Shown in pieces: positions 54,079 through 62,471 of a stretch of 64,000 nucleotides of DNA; the first letter of the stretch is position 1, and each line of letters begins with the position of its first letter. The notes under the pieces were generated by a model that worked only from the letters and a program-made list of their open reading frames with translations, had not been told where the DNA came from and did not search any database. A program made the translations under genes and the position numbers. Source of the DNA: Dactylosporangium vinaceum (GTDB lineage: Bacteria > Actinomycetota > Actinomycetes > Mycobacteriales > Micromonosporaceae); contig NZ_CP061913.1 in assembly GCF_019904175.1 (NCBI RefSeq), positions 8,308,001-8,372,000 of the forward strand. The letters run 5' to 3'.

Positions 54079-54627
54079 GTGCCCGAATCGATGCCACACG
54101 TCGCGCTGCTGCGGGGTATCAACGTCGGCAGCAGCCGGCGGATCGCCATGCAGCGGTTGCGGGAGATCTTCGCTGAGCTCGGCCACCCGGACGCGGTCAC
54201 GCACCTGCAGAGCGGCAACGTGATCTTCGGCGCGACCGCCGCCGGGGCCGACGACCTCGCCACCCGCCTGGAAGCGGCCATCGAAGCCGAGTTCCGGCTG
54301 CGGGTCCGCGTCCTGGTCCGCAGCCGCGACGACCTCGCCGCGGTGGTGGCCGGCAACCCCATGCCCGAGCGCACCGCAGACCCCGCCCGGCTGCTCGTCG
54401 CGTTCCTGTCCGAAGCACCCCTGGTGCACACCACGAACGCGCTCGGCCCGGCCGCGTTCTTCGGCGCCGACTTCGCCGTCCGCGGCCGGGAGACCTACCT
54501 GTTCTGCCCCGAGACCGTGAAGATGACCCTGCTCAGCGGGGACGTCTGGGAGAAGAGCCTGGCGGTGACCGCGACCCTGCGCAACTGGAACACGGTCACC
54601 CGGCTGGCGAGCATGACGCAGGGCTGA
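54079..54627 (+). CDS. DUF1697-family protein
   Basis: Cytosolic protein of 182 residues beginning at GTG 54079, eight bases after the ligase stop. The family hallmark PHVALLRGINVGSSRRIAMQ is followed by LREIFAELGHPDAVTHLQSG and NVIF. Later come VRVLVRSRDDLAAVVAGNP and EKSLAVTATLRNWNTVTRLA. The biochemical role of DUF1697 is unknown. Close spacing suggests co-transcription with the biosynthetic genes, but a role in the pathway is not established. Confidence 0.92.
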   Translation: MPESMPHVALLRGINVGSSRRIAMQRLREIFAELGHPDAVTHLQSGNVIFGATAAGADDLATRLEAAIEAEFRLRVRVLVRSRDDLAAVVAGNPMPERTADPARLLVAFLSEAPLVHTTNALGPAAFFGADFAVRGRETYLFCPETVKMTLLSGDVWEKSLAVTATLRNWNTVTRLASMTQG

Positions 54628-55953
54628 TCAGCGACCGTCGGCGACATCCAGGGCCGGGGCCTCCCAGGCGGCGAGCCGCAGGCGCTCGTCGGCGCTCTGC
54701 TCGATCCGCGTCATCGCCCAGCGCAGCATCGGCGGGGCCATCACCGAGGTCAGCACGGCGATCAGGACGACGATCGTGTAGGACGCGGTGCTCAGCACCC
54801 CGAGCCGCAGCCCCACGGTGGCGACCACGACCTCGATGACCCCGCGCGCGTTGAGCCCGGCGCCGAGCGCGAGACCCTCCCACCGGTTGAGCCGGCTGAG
54901 CCGCGCCCCGAGGTACGCCCCGGCGAACTTGCCGAGCGTGGCCAGCAGCAGCATGACCACCCCGGCCAGCAGGACGCCCGGGTCCCGCAGCGCGCCGAGG
55001 TCGATGCGCAGGCCGGCACCCGCGAGGAAGATCGGCGCCAGGACCGAGATCGAGATCGTCCGCAGCGGGGCGAGCCGCGCCCGGTCGGCCGGGCGGGCGC
55101 CGCTGATCAGGAGGCCGACCACGAACGCCCCGAATACGGCCTCCAGCCCGAGCGCCTGGCCGGCGGCCGCGCCGAGCACGATGAGGACCACCGCTGTCGC
55201 CGCGGCCGGGCCGGGGTCCTCCGACCGGCCCGCGATCCGCAACGCCAGGTGTACCGCCGGCCGCCCGGCGACCACTGCGAGCACGACGAACCCGATCAGC
55301 AGCGCCGCCGACAGGGCGATGCCGCCGGGTCCGATGCCGGTGAGCACCATGGTGGAGACCAGCGACAGCAGGAACCAGCCGACGACGTCGTCGATCGCGG
55401 CGACGGCCAGGGTGAGCTGGCCGAGGTCGCGATGCAGCAGCCGCATGTCGGACAGGGTTTTGGCGATGACCGGGATCGCGCTGACGCACAGCGCGACACC
55501 GAGGAAGAGCGCGAACGTGAGGCGGTCGGCCTTCGCCCCGAGCAGCTGCCCGGGCAGGAGCCAGCCGGCGCCGATGCCGAGCGCGAGCGGGACAAGGAGA
55601 CCGCCGGCGCCGACGCGGGTCACCACGCGTTGGCGTCGCCGGATGAGTTTGAGGTCGAGGTGTGCGCCGGCGATGCCGACCAGCAGCAGGACTGCCAGCT
55701 GGCCGACGGCGTCGAGCAGATGGGCCTGGTCAGCGTCGGCCGGCAGCAGCCAGCCGGCGATCCCGGGGGATGCCGAGCCGAACACGGACGGGCCGAGGAG
55801 GATGCCGGTGGTCAGCTCGCCCACGACGGCCGGCAGGCCGAACCGCCGGGCCAGCCGGCCCAGACAGAGCGCGACGAGCAGCAGGGTTCCGAGCTGGAGA
55901 AGGAAGATCAGCACCTGGTGCTGGGAGAGCGCGGGGGCGATGGCGAGGGTCAC
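54628..55953 (-). CDS. Cation/proton antiporter (CPA2 family)
   Basis: Membrane exchanger of 441 residues with about 12 helices. Typical CPA2 features are GLPAVVGELTTGILLGPSVF, LAVLLLVGIAGAHLDLKLIR, ALCVSAIPVIAKTLSDMRLL, TLAVAAIDDVVGWFLLSLVS with the ion-binding Asp pair, and LGAGLNARGVIEVVVATVGL. No RCK/TrkA cytosolic domain is attached. The stop is immediately adjacent to that of the DUF1697 gene on the opposite strand. Such antiporters are found near some polyketide clusters and may handle ion-related stress or resistance; that link is inference. Confidence 0.93.
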   Translation of the reverse strand: MTLAIAPALSQHQVLIFLLQLGTLLLVALCLGRLARRFGLPAVVGELTTGILLGPSVFGSASPGIAGWLLPADADQAHLLDAVGQLAVLLLVGIAGAHLDLKLIRRRQRVVTRVGAGGLLVPLALGIGAGWLLPGQLLGAKADRLTFALFLGVALCVSAIPVIAKTLSDMRLLHRDLGQLTLAVAAIDDVVGWFLLSLVSTMVLTGIGPGGIALSAALLIGFVVLAVVAGRPAVHLALRIAGRSEDPGPAAATAVVLIVLGAAAGQALGLEAVFGAFVVGLLISGARPADRARLAPLRTISISVLAPIFLAGAGLRIDLGALRDPGVLLAGVVMLLLATLGKFAGAYLGARLSRLNRWEGLALGAGLNARGVIEVVVATVGLRLGVLSTASYTIVVLIAVLTSVMAPPMLRWAMTRIEQSADERLRLAAWEAPALDVADGR

Positions 55954-56022
55954 GTCCTCGAGGATCAGCCCGGCGTCGGTTCAGGAGATACTCAAAACTG
56001 GGCAGCGGTACCGCCCGTGTCA

Positions 56023-56772
56023 CTACGCCGCGGTGTAGTGGGACACCTGGGGGCGCCGGATATCGCGGGCCGCCGGGGCGTAGCCACACTCCATGAAGTC
56101 GTCCAGCCGGGGTTCGTCGACGAGGAGGAAGCAGTCGTCCCGGGTCGCGACGAGACCGGCGTTGCGGAAACGTTTGAGGAAGTAGCCGACGCGCGACCGG
56201 GTGGTGCCGACCATGCCGGACAGCTCTTCCTGGGTGATGCGCTCCTCGATGCGCAGGAGGTGTTCCTCGCGCTTGCCGTGTTTGCGGGCCAGGTGCAGCA
56301 GTATCGCCGCTAATCGGTATTCGCTGTCGGCGGTCACCAGCCCGATGATGAGCTGCTGCTGCTCGAACAGACGCTGGGCGAGGTAGCGGACGAACTCACC
56401 GCGCAGCCCGGCGTCGGCCAGGGCCGACAGGACCTTCGCCGCGGAGATGCGCCGTAAGACGGTCGGCGTCATCGCGATGACGGTCTCCATCCGGTCGCTG
56501 CCGACGAGGCACAGCTCGCCGAAGACGTCGCCGGCGGCGTAGATGCCGAGGAGGCACTCCTTCCCCTCGCGTGAGGGGGTGACGGCCTTCACCTGGCCCT
56601 GCTCGACGAGGTAGAGGCTCCGGTCGCCGTCGAGACAGCCGTAGACCACCTCGCGCCGGCCGACCTTGATGGTTGAGGCGCAGAGGGCCTCGGCCCGGAT
56701 CAGCCGGCTCAGCGTGCCGCCCAGGTCCGAGTGCATGCCCAGGCTCGCCGGTGTCAGTGCGGTGACCGTCAT
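56023..56772 (-). CDS. Crp/Fnr-family transcriptional regulator
   Basis: Regulator of 249 residues. The N-terminal cyclic-nucleotide-binding fold includes VVYGCLDGDRSLYLVEQGQV, EGKECLLGIYAAGDVFGELC and METVIAMTPTVLRRISA. The long dimer helix includes FEQQQLIIGLVTADSEYRLA. The C-terminal winged helix is ERITQEELSGMVGTTRSRVG then YFLKRFRNAGLVATRDDCFL. I placed the start at ATG 56772. It follows a 101-residue and a 41-residue gene on the same strand with 28 and 3 base gaps, suggesting a single operon. Ligand and targets are unknown. Confidence 0.92.
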   Translation of the reverse strand: MTVTALTPASLGMHSDLGGTLSRLIRAEALCASTIKVGRREVVYGCLDGDRSLYLVEQGQVKAVTPSREGKECLLGIYAAGDVFGELCLVGSDRMETVIAMTPTVLRRISAAKVLSALADAGLRGEFVRYLAQRLFEQQQLIIGLVTADSEYRLAAILLHLARKHGKREEHLLRIEERITQEELSGMVGTTRSRVGYFLKRFRNAGLVATRDDCFLLVDEPRLDDFMECGYAPAARDIRRPQVSHYTAA

Positions 56773-56800
56773 CGACCGCTCTTCCTGTTCAACGTCTTGT

Positions 56801-57106
56801 TCACGATCGCATCCCTTCCGTGCCGAACTCATCGCCGGTCCAGATCCGAAATCCGCTGTAAGACACATGTCGTAACTCGTCGGCCACCGTTGGGCCCACC
56901 TCTTCAGCAAAGCCACGTGTTTCGGTCGCCGCCTCGGCCGTGATGAATACGACGACATACATCATTCCGAGAGCTTTTCGCACCCGCAGATGCTCAATCT
57001 TTGTCGTCTCCCGCCGATCGTTGCGCCGGATGCTCGCTTCCATCGTCTCGATGGAGGGCGGAACGCTACCGGCGTCGACGGTGAAGCACAGCTCGACGGC
57101 GTACAT
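56801..57106 (-). CDS. Small hypothetical protein in a peptide/Crp operon
   Basis: Soluble 101-residue protein. The layout, with beta strands YAVELCFTVDAGSVPPSIET and KALGMMYVVVFITAEAATET alternating with helices and ending SYSGFRIWTGDEFG, suggests a small alpha/beta (ferredoxin-like) fold. Family not recognised. ATG 57106 is three bases after the stop of the 41-residue gene, and the Crp regulator begins 28 bases after its end. Possible roles are a ligand sensor or a partner of the peptide. This is inference from position. Confidence 0.65.
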   Translation of the reverse strand: MYAVELCFTVDAGSVPPSIETMEASIRRNDRRETTKIEHLRVRKALGMMYVVVFITAEAATETRGFAEEVGPTVADELRHVSYSGFRIWTGDEFGTEGMRS

Positions 57107-57109
57107 GGT

Positions 57110-57235
57110 TTATCTGCCGTTCATGTCGGAGCTGCCGAAGCCCCACTCGAATCCGTCACCGCTCGCGGCGCCGTGGGTGCGGAGGTTGCGCTGCGAACCG
57201 ACCCGGGTGGTGGTGTACTCGACTGGAGTTGACAT
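57110..57235 (-). CDS. 41-residue peptide, possible RiPP precursor or signal peptide
   Basis: Short gene with a near-ideal ribosome binding site (GAGGAG eight bases before ATG 57235). It encodes MSTPVEYTTTRVGSQRNLRT followed by a Gly/aromatic-rich tail DGFEWGFGSSDMNGR. A longer in-frame ATG at 57355 lacks such a site. It is translationally close to the next gene and has no secretion signal. The leader-then-distinct-tail look resembles ribosomally made peptide precursors, but no modifying enzyme is adjacent. An IS701-type element is inserted 130 bases upstream and may have cut off its native promoter. Confidence 0.55.
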   Translation of the reverse strand: MSTPVEYTTTRVGSQRNLRTHGAASGDGFEWGFGSSDMNGR

Positions 57236-57364
57236 GGCTGGCTCCTCTTCGCTCGGGCTTGCGCCGATCCGGCTGGTTGTCCCCGTCGGCGTCCCACTCA
57301 GCCTGCGAGACGCAACGCCCCTTGTCAGCGACTTGAACGGCGCAGGAGGTGCCATGGCACCTAG

Positions 57365-58792
57365 TACTCCAACGTCACTTCAGCCGTTGCGTGTGAGTCT
57401 GCGCTGGTAGTGGGATCGGCGGGCGCGGGCTTGGACGGTTCGTCGCCAAAGTGACCAGCGCAGGGCGTGGCTGGGATCGATGGGTCGGTGGAGGGTCAGG
57501 GCGTTGAGGAGGCGGCGGGTCTCGGGCACGGTGAGCGCGATCGTGGGGCTTTGCAGGTCGGGTTCGGTGACCGGCTCGGGTGCTGGGACGAGCGTGGTGA
57601 GCAGGGCGAGGGCGAGCATGGCCAGGGTGATGAACCGGTGCCAGCTGGTCCAGGTCTGGACCTGGTAGTGGTCCAGGCCGATCTCGTTCTTGCCGGTCTG
57701 GAAAAGTTCTTCGACGCTCCATCGGCTGCCCGCGACCCGGACCAGCACGCGCAGCGGCACCGGCCGGGGTGACCAGCACAGGTAGAACGCGACTTCGCCG
57801 GTGTGCGGGTTGCGGCGCACGAGCAGCCAGCGATGCTCGCCGGGATGGGTGGCGGTGGTGATCCAGGCCCACTGGTAGGTGCGTGGTCCTTTCGCGCCCG
57901 GGCCGCAGCTGTGTGTCTGCCAGCTGCCGGCGGGGACACGGGCGGTCAGGGTGTCGGCGCGGATGATGGTGCGGCCGTGGTTGATGCGGACTCGCCGGTC
58001 GCAGCCGATCGCCAGGACGTAGCCGACACCACGGGCTTCGAGGTCGGCGCGCAGGTCGGGGTCGGCGCCGTAGACCTCATCAGCGGTGACCCAGCTGGCT
58101 GCAACGCCGGCGACGGACGCGGCAGTGAGCATCTGCCGGGCCAGGGCCGGTTTGGTGGCGAACACGGTGTCGTCGGGCACGCCGGCTCGGGCGCGCCGGT
58201 CTGGCTGGTTACACCAGTTGGCTTCGGGCAGGTAGAGCCGCCGGTCGATCAGACCACGACCGCGCGGGGAGGCGTAGGCCAGGAACACCGCGACCTGGCT
58301 GTTCTCGATCCGGCCCGCGGTACCGGTGTACTGCCGCTGGACCCCGACCGAGGATCGGCCTTTCTTGACGAAGCCGGTCTCATCGACGATCAGCACGCCG
58401 TCGGCGTGACTGACCTGTTCGAGCAGCAGGTCGCGGGTGTCGTCTCGGACGGCGTCGGCGTCCCACACCGCCTTACGCAGCAACCGTTGCATCGGCTGCG
58501 GATCCGGATGCCCGGCGTGCTCGGCCAAGGACCAGCAGGTCTTGCGTTCTACCGTGGAGAGCAGACCCGCGACGAACGCCGCCGCGGTCCGGCGGACCTC
58601 GGCTCGGGCGAACCGGCCGGCGATGCGGGCCATGCCAGTGTCGAGCAGCGCACCCCACCGCTCAGGGTCTACGCTGTGGCACGCGGCCACCGCTTGATCT
58701 TCTTTTGTCTTCACAAACCATCGATGATCACCGCGGTGGCCGTCTTCATGCCCACGCCACGCCGCACCCAGCCGCGAAGTGACGTTGGAGTA
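57365..58792 (-). mobile_element. IS701-family insertion sequence with CTAG target duplication
   Basis: Complete element of 1428 bases. Perfect terminal inverted repeats TACTCCAACGTCACTTC at 57365-57381 and its complement at 58776-58792. Both ends are flanked by CTAG (57361-57364 and 58793-58796), the four-base target duplication expected of the family. It encodes one intact transposase. Intact ends indicate recent insertion into the region between the peptide operon and the LuxR-type regulator. Confidence 0.92.
57380..58714 (-). CDS. IS701-family transposase
   Basis: DDE transposase of 444 residues (DDE_5-like). First Asp in DGVLIVDETGFVKKGRSSVG, followed by VQRQYTGTAGRIENSQVAVF. Second Asp in ASWVTADEVYGADPDLRADL, and Glu in RWSVEELFQTGKNEIGLDHY, followed by QVQTWTSWHRFITLAMLALA. 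No frame disruption, so it is probably functional. Confidence 0.95.
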   Translation of the reverse strand: MKTKEDQAVAACHSVDPERWGALLDTGMARIAGRFARAEVRRTAAAFVAGLLSTVERKTCWSLAEHAGHPDPQPMQRLLRKAVWDADAVRDDTRDLLLEQVSHADGVLIVDETGFVKKGRSSVGVQRQYTGTAGRIENSQVAVFLAYASPRGRGLIDRRLYLPEANWCNQPDRRARAGVPDDTVFATKPALARQMLTAASVAGVAASWVTADEVYGADPDLRADLEARGVGYVLAIGCDRRVRINHGRTIIRADTLTARVPAGSWQTHSCGPGAKGPRTYQWAWITTATHPGEHRWLLVRRNPHTGEVAFYLCWSPRPVPLRVLVRVAGSRWSVEELFQTGKNEIGLDHYQVQTWTSWHRFITLAMLALALLTTLVPAPEPVTEPDLQSPTIALTVPETRRLLNALTLHRPIDPSHALRWSLWRRTVQARARRSHYQRRLTRNG

Positions 58793-58796
58793 CTAG

Positions 58797-59258
58797 CTGT
58801 CAATTAGCCGAATTTGGGCGACGTCCGGCATTCGGTCCCAACCGGACGTGAACTCGACCACGTCCAGCATCTGAGACCCAGACTGTCGGGAAAGCGACAG
58901 AAGTGCCCGACAAATCACCACAGATTTTCCCAGCAAAGCACCCGGCAATGCAGGAGTTCAGCGCCCGGGTCGAGCAGGTCCCGGCGGCCCCGCCGACGTC
59001 GGCGGAAATGTCCGGGAGCGGCGGGTATGCCACCGGCGCCCGAGCCCGGGCGAGGCCCGTCCGACCGCTTCGCGAAACGCGCTGGAAACCCATCGTCGCC
59101 GATGCTCCATCTGCTGGTAAGCCGGGCCTGGGGCGTTAGCATCAACTTGCGTTGATCACTCTCAAGTGGCGCGCCCCGGCGGCTAGCATCACCATGGATT
59201 GGTCACCTGGAAACGGGCGAGACCAAGGCACAAGCACGTTTGCAAGGGGGTCGGCGGC
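58797..59258. other. Intergenic region between IS701 and the LuxR-type regulator
   Basis: 462 bases. A plus-strand frame from GTG 58903 (78 codons, PDKSPQIFPAKHPAMQEFSA onward) has some coding character but no family or clear ribosome binding site. A minus-strand frame at 58800-59093 is weaker still. The last 100 bases should include the promoter of the 59259 gene. Confidence 0.45.
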
Positions 59259-60317
59259 GTGACGCAACCACCGTTCGCAGCGAAGCACACGACCATGGCG
59301 GACTCGGTCCGCGACGGCGCACCCGACGAGGCGATCATCGACGGCGCCGTCATCGACGATCATGTGGCCGCCGCCTACAATCTCCTGCTCGAACAGCCCG
59401 GGCTGGACCTCCAGCAGTTCGCCGAGCGGCTGAGCTGCACCGAGGCGGCCGTCCGGGCGATCCTCAACCGGCTGACCGACCTGGCCCTGCTCAACCACAC
59501 GCAGAGCGAGCACGGCGGGCTCGTCGCCGTCAGCCCGCTCGCGGCCATGCAGAGCCTGCTCGCCCGGGAGCAGGCCGCGCTGAACCAGCGCCAGGAGTTC
59601 CTCCAGCAGAGCGCCGACACGTTCAGCTCGATCCTGTCCGCCTACGGCGGCATGACCGGCCGCGGCGACTCCGACCGCCTCGCCCAGCAGCTGACCGACC
59701 TGCCGACGGTGCGATTACGGCTGCAGGAGCTGGCCATGTCGGCGAAGGAGGAGGTGCTCTCCTTCAGCCCCGGACCACGCAATCCCAGCGCCACCCGGGC
59801 CGCCAGCCGCCCGCTCGACCTCAGCGCGCTCAGCCGCGGCGTGCGCATGAAGACCATCTATCTGGACACCATCGCGTTCGATCCCGAGGGCCTGAAATAC
59901 GCCCAGGAAATGGTGAAGGCCGGCGCCGAAATACGGACCTGCGCCGCCCTGCCCATGCGCATGATTGTCATCGATTCGACTACCGCCGTGCTGCCCCGCT
60001 CGCCGGACAACGACACCGACGGCGCCGTGATCATCCGGCAGGAATCGATGGTCGCGGCCCTTGTCGCACTGTTCGAGAGCCACTGGAATCAGGGCCGGGC
60101 CCTGCCGGAGCCCGACGCCGAGCCGACCGGCTGGAACGCCAGCGAGCGGGCGGTGCTGCGACTGCTGGCCACCGGCGCGAAGGACGACGCGGTGGCCCGC
60201 CAGCTCGGCACCTCCGTCCGGACCGTCCGGCGCACCATCGGCGTCATGATGACCCGGGCCGGCGCCAGCTCCAGGTTCACCTTCGGCGTGTACGCGGCCC
60301 TGCAGGACTGGCTCTAG
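59259..60317 (+). CDS. LuxR-type regulator with N-terminal TrmB-like domain
   Basis: Transcription factor of 352 residues in an actinobacterial layout. The N-terminal winged-helix (TrmB-like) domain includes AAYNLLLEQPGLDLQQFAER followed by LSCTEAAVRAILNRLTDLAL. A coiled linker and a sensor-like central domain follow (VRMKTIYLDTIAFDPEGLKY; ALPMRMIVIDSTTAVLPRSP). The C-terminal LuxR helix-turn-helix is NASERAVLRLLATGAKDDAV followed by ARQLGTSVRTVRRTIGVMMT. I chose GTG 59259, which has AAGGGGG upstream; ATG 59295 is possible. It converges on the thioesterase gene and is the likely pathway-specific regulator of the right wing. Confidence 0.9.
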   Translation: MTQPPFAAKHTTMADSVRDGAPDEAIIDGAVIDDHVAAAYNLLLEQPGLDLQQFAERLSCTEAAVRAILNRLTDLALLNHTQSEHGGLVAVSPLAAMQSLLAREQAALNQRQEFLQQSADTFSSILSAYGGMTGRGDSDRLAQQLTDLPTVRLRLQELAMSAKEEVLSFSPGPRNPSATRAASRPLDLSALSRGVRMKTIYLDTIAFDPEGLKYAQEMVKAGAEIRTCAALPMRMIVIDSTTAVLPRSPDNDTDGAVIIRQESMVAALVALFESHWNQGRALPEPDAEPTGWNASERAVLRLLATGAKDDAVARQLGTSVRTVRRTIGVMMTRAGASSRFTFGVYAALQDWL

Positions 60318-60332
60318 ACACCTTGCCGGGGC

Positions 60333-60365
60333 GGCGGCACCCGGCGGGCCGGCCCGGGTGCTGCC
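60333..60365. terminator. Hairpin between convergent regulator and thioesterase genes
   Basis: GGCGGCACCCGG, nine-base loop, CCGGGTGCTGCC: 12-base arms with one mismatch, centred in the 60-base gap between the two convergent genes. It can act in both directions. No U-tract. Confidence 0.6.
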
Positions 60366-60377
60366 GGCCGCCGGCGG

Positions 60378-61166
60378 CTACGGCTGCGCTCCGAAGCCGA
60401 ACACCCGGGCCAGATCCTGCCGCAGGGCCGATGTCACGTCCGACCGGTCGTCCCCGCGGTCGCCCTTCAGGTAGAAGTGGCCGCCTCGGAAGACCCGCAT
60501 GGTGAACTCCCCCGTCGTCTCCTCCTGCCAGGCCAGCAGCTCGGCGCGGCTCACCTCCGGGTCCTCGATGCCCACGTAGGCGATCAGCGGGCAGCCGAGC
60601 CGGGGCCCGGGCAGCACCGCATAGGCCTCGTTGAGCTCGAAGTCGGCCCGCAACGCCGGCATCATCATCCGGATGAGCTGGGTCTCGCGCAGCACCTCCG
60701 GGGGCGTGCCGCCCAGGTGCCCGATCGCGGTGAGGAACTCGCCGTCCGGCAGGGAGCTGAACAGCCGGCGGGCGGTGGCCAGCCGCGGCGCCCGCCGCCC
60801 GGACACGACAAGGCCGGCGGGCGGGAAGCGGCGGGCCACCTCGAAGGCGATGATCGAGCCGAGGCTGTGCCCGAGGAACGCGAACGGACGGTCCAGGTAC
60901 GGCTCGATCGCCTGGCACAGCGGGTCCAGCAGCTGTTCCATCCGGCGGTACGGCAGCTCCCGCACCCTGGACTCCCGGCCCGGCAGCACGACGGGGCAGA
61001 CCTCGACGCCCGGCCCGAGCAGCGAACGCCAGGGCCGGAAGATCGCCGACCCACCGCCCGCGTGCGCGAAGCAGAACACCCGCATCGCCGCGTCCGACCC
61101 GGCCGGATCGGCGCTGCCGGCCAGCCAGCGGGCCGAGTCCGGCAGCAATCGCATGTCGGTGTACAT
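60378..61166 (-). CDS. Type II thioesterase
   Basis: Editing alpha/beta hydrolase of 262 residues that removes stalled or wrong acyl groups from carrier proteins in polyketide or peptide assembly. Signatures: RVFCFAHAGGGSAIFRPWRS, VEVCPVVLPGRESRVRELPY, nucleophile Ser in PFAFLGHSLGSIIAFEVARR, Asp in CPLIAYVGIEDPEVSRAELL, His in FRGGHFYLKGDRGDD. It is the last gene of the minus-strand operon, 12 bases after the decarboxylating ketosynthase. Its presence supports a modular synthase beyond the right edge. Confidence 0.94.
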   Translation of the reverse strand: MYTDMRLLPDSARWLAGSADPAGSDAAMRVFCFAHAGGGSAIFRPWRSLLGPGVEVCPVVLPGRESRVRELPYRRMEQLLDPLCQAIEPYLDRPFAFLGHSLGSIIAFEVARRFPPAGLVVSGRRAPRLATARRLFSSLPDGEFLTAIGHLGGTPPEVLRETQLIRMMMPALRADFELNEAYAVLPGPRLGCPLIAYVGIEDPEVSRAELLAWQEETTGEFTMRVFRGGHFYLKGDRGDDRSDVTSALRQDLARVFGFGAQP

Positions 61167-61178
61167 CGGGGTACCTCC

Positions 61179-62471
61179 CTATCCGCGATCGGGCCGGCCG
61201 AACACCACGCTGGTGTTGAAGCCCCCGAAGCCGAAGCCGTTGGACATCGCGTAGCCGATCTCGGCCGGCTGCGCCAGTGCGCCGACCAGGCGACGGGCCG
61301 GGTCGATCGGCGCGCGGAGGTTGGCGTTCGGGTGCACGAACCCCTCCCGCATCTGCACCAGGCTGGCCACCGCCTCCACCACACCGGCGGCGCACAGGCA
61401 GTGCCCGATCAGCCCCTTCGTGGAGTTGACCCACGGCCCGGCGATCTCCGGCGGGAACACCTCGCGCAGCGCGGTCAGCTCGACCTCGTCGCCCTTGGTG
61501 GACCCGGTGCCGTGCGCGTTGACGTAACCGATGCGGTCCGGGCCGATCCCGGCGCGGTGGATGGCCCGGGTCATCACCCAGCTCTCGCCGTCGATGCTGG
61601 GGTCGGCCAGGCCGTTGCCGTCCAGCCGCAGCGCGTGCCCGGCGACGCGGGCCCACGCCGGTGCGCGCCGCCGGGCCGCCGACTCCGCGGACTCCAGCAC
61701 GAGGCAGGCGGCGCCCTGGCCGGGCACGAACCCCTCCCGGTCGGCGTCGAACGGGCGGCACCGCTCGTGCGGGGCGCCGTCGCCGTTGACGCCGGCCATC
61801 GCGCCCAGGTTGTAGAAGCCCTGCAGCTCCATCGCCGACAGGTCGGTCAGCGCGCCGAGCACGAGACACACGTCGACGGCCCCGGCGGCGACGAGCCGGC
61901 TGCCGTTGATGATGGCCACGTTCCCGCTCGCCGAGGCGCCGCCGACCGTGTAGCCCTCGCCGGTGATCCCCAGGACCTGGCTCACCGTGCCGACGTGGTC
62001 GGTGTCCATGAATCGCAGCGGGTACCGCGCGGGCAGGTGCACCGGGCTGTTCGAGTAGCGGGGGCGGACCTCCTCGGCGTAGCGGCCGCCGAGGTTGTGC
62101 CCGGCCACGACGATGCCGATCCGGTCCGCCGGCACCGGCGCGCGGTGCAGGGCCGCGGACTCCCAGGCTTCGAGGGCGACCGCGACAGCCGCCCGGATGG
62201 CCAGCGGGGCCCGCCCGGCGACCCGGACGGCGCTCGCCCGCAGCCGCTCGGGCAGGCTCGCCCGGACCGCGACAGCGGCCCGGAAGTCGAAGCCGCGCAG
62301 GTCGGCCGACAGCGTCGGGCGCAGGCCCTCCTGTTCCGCCTCGTGCAGCACCGGCCGCAGCCCGATGCCGGAGACGCCGTCGCGCAGCGCCGCCGCGAAC
62401 GCCTCCGTGCCGGCCGCGGTGGAGCACAGCACACCCGTGCCGGTGACCACCACCTCACACGGCGCGGTCAC
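61179..62471 (-). CDS. Decarboxylating ketosynthase of a beta-branching cassette (Cys to Ser)
   Basis: Ketosynthase-fold enzyme of 430 residues, starting at GTG 62471 in a GTGA overlap with the carrier-protein stop. Where condensing enzymes have the Cys of DTACSS, this protein reads EGYTVGGASASGNVAIINGS, with Ser at the active site. The His motifs are intact (IGYVNAHGTGSTKGDEVELT; VNSTKGLIGHCLCAAGVVEA). In HMG-CoA-synthase cassettes such a variant decarboxylates malonyl on the dedicated carrier to give the acetyl donor. Order in this operon (HMGS, ACP, KS, TE) matches that role. The two dehydratase/decarboxylase (ECH-like) genes of the cassette are not in the window. Confidence 0.9.
   Translation of the reverse strand: MTAPCEVVVTGTGVLCSTAAGTEAFAAALRDGVSGIGLRPVLHEAEQEGLRPTLSADLRGFDFRAAVAVRASLPERLRASAVRVAGRAPLAIRAAVAVALEAWESAALHRAPVPADRIGIVVAGHNLGGRYAEEVRPRYSNSPVHLPARYPLRFMDTDHVGTVSQVLGITGEGYTVGGASASGNVAIINGSRLVAAGAVDVCLVLGALTDLSAMELQGFYNLGAMAGVNGDGAPHERCRPFDADREGFVPGQGAACLVLESAESAARRRAPAWARVAGHALRLDGNGLADPSIDGESWVMTRAIHRAGIGPDRIGYVNAHGTGSTKGDEVELTALREVFPPEIAGPWVNSTKGLIGHCLCAAGVVEAVASLVQMREGFVHPNANLRAPIDPARRLVGALAQPAEIGYAMSNGFGFGGFNTSVVFGRPDRG

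Noticed and set aside
52259..54097. 612-codon antisense frame across the ligase gene
   Set aside because: Composition-driven. The sense strand has adenylation motifs and overlapping starts and stops.
58903..59139. 78-codon plus-strand frame as a possible precursor peptide
   Set aside because: Weak start, no clear ribosome binding site and no partner genes. The opposite strand is equally open.
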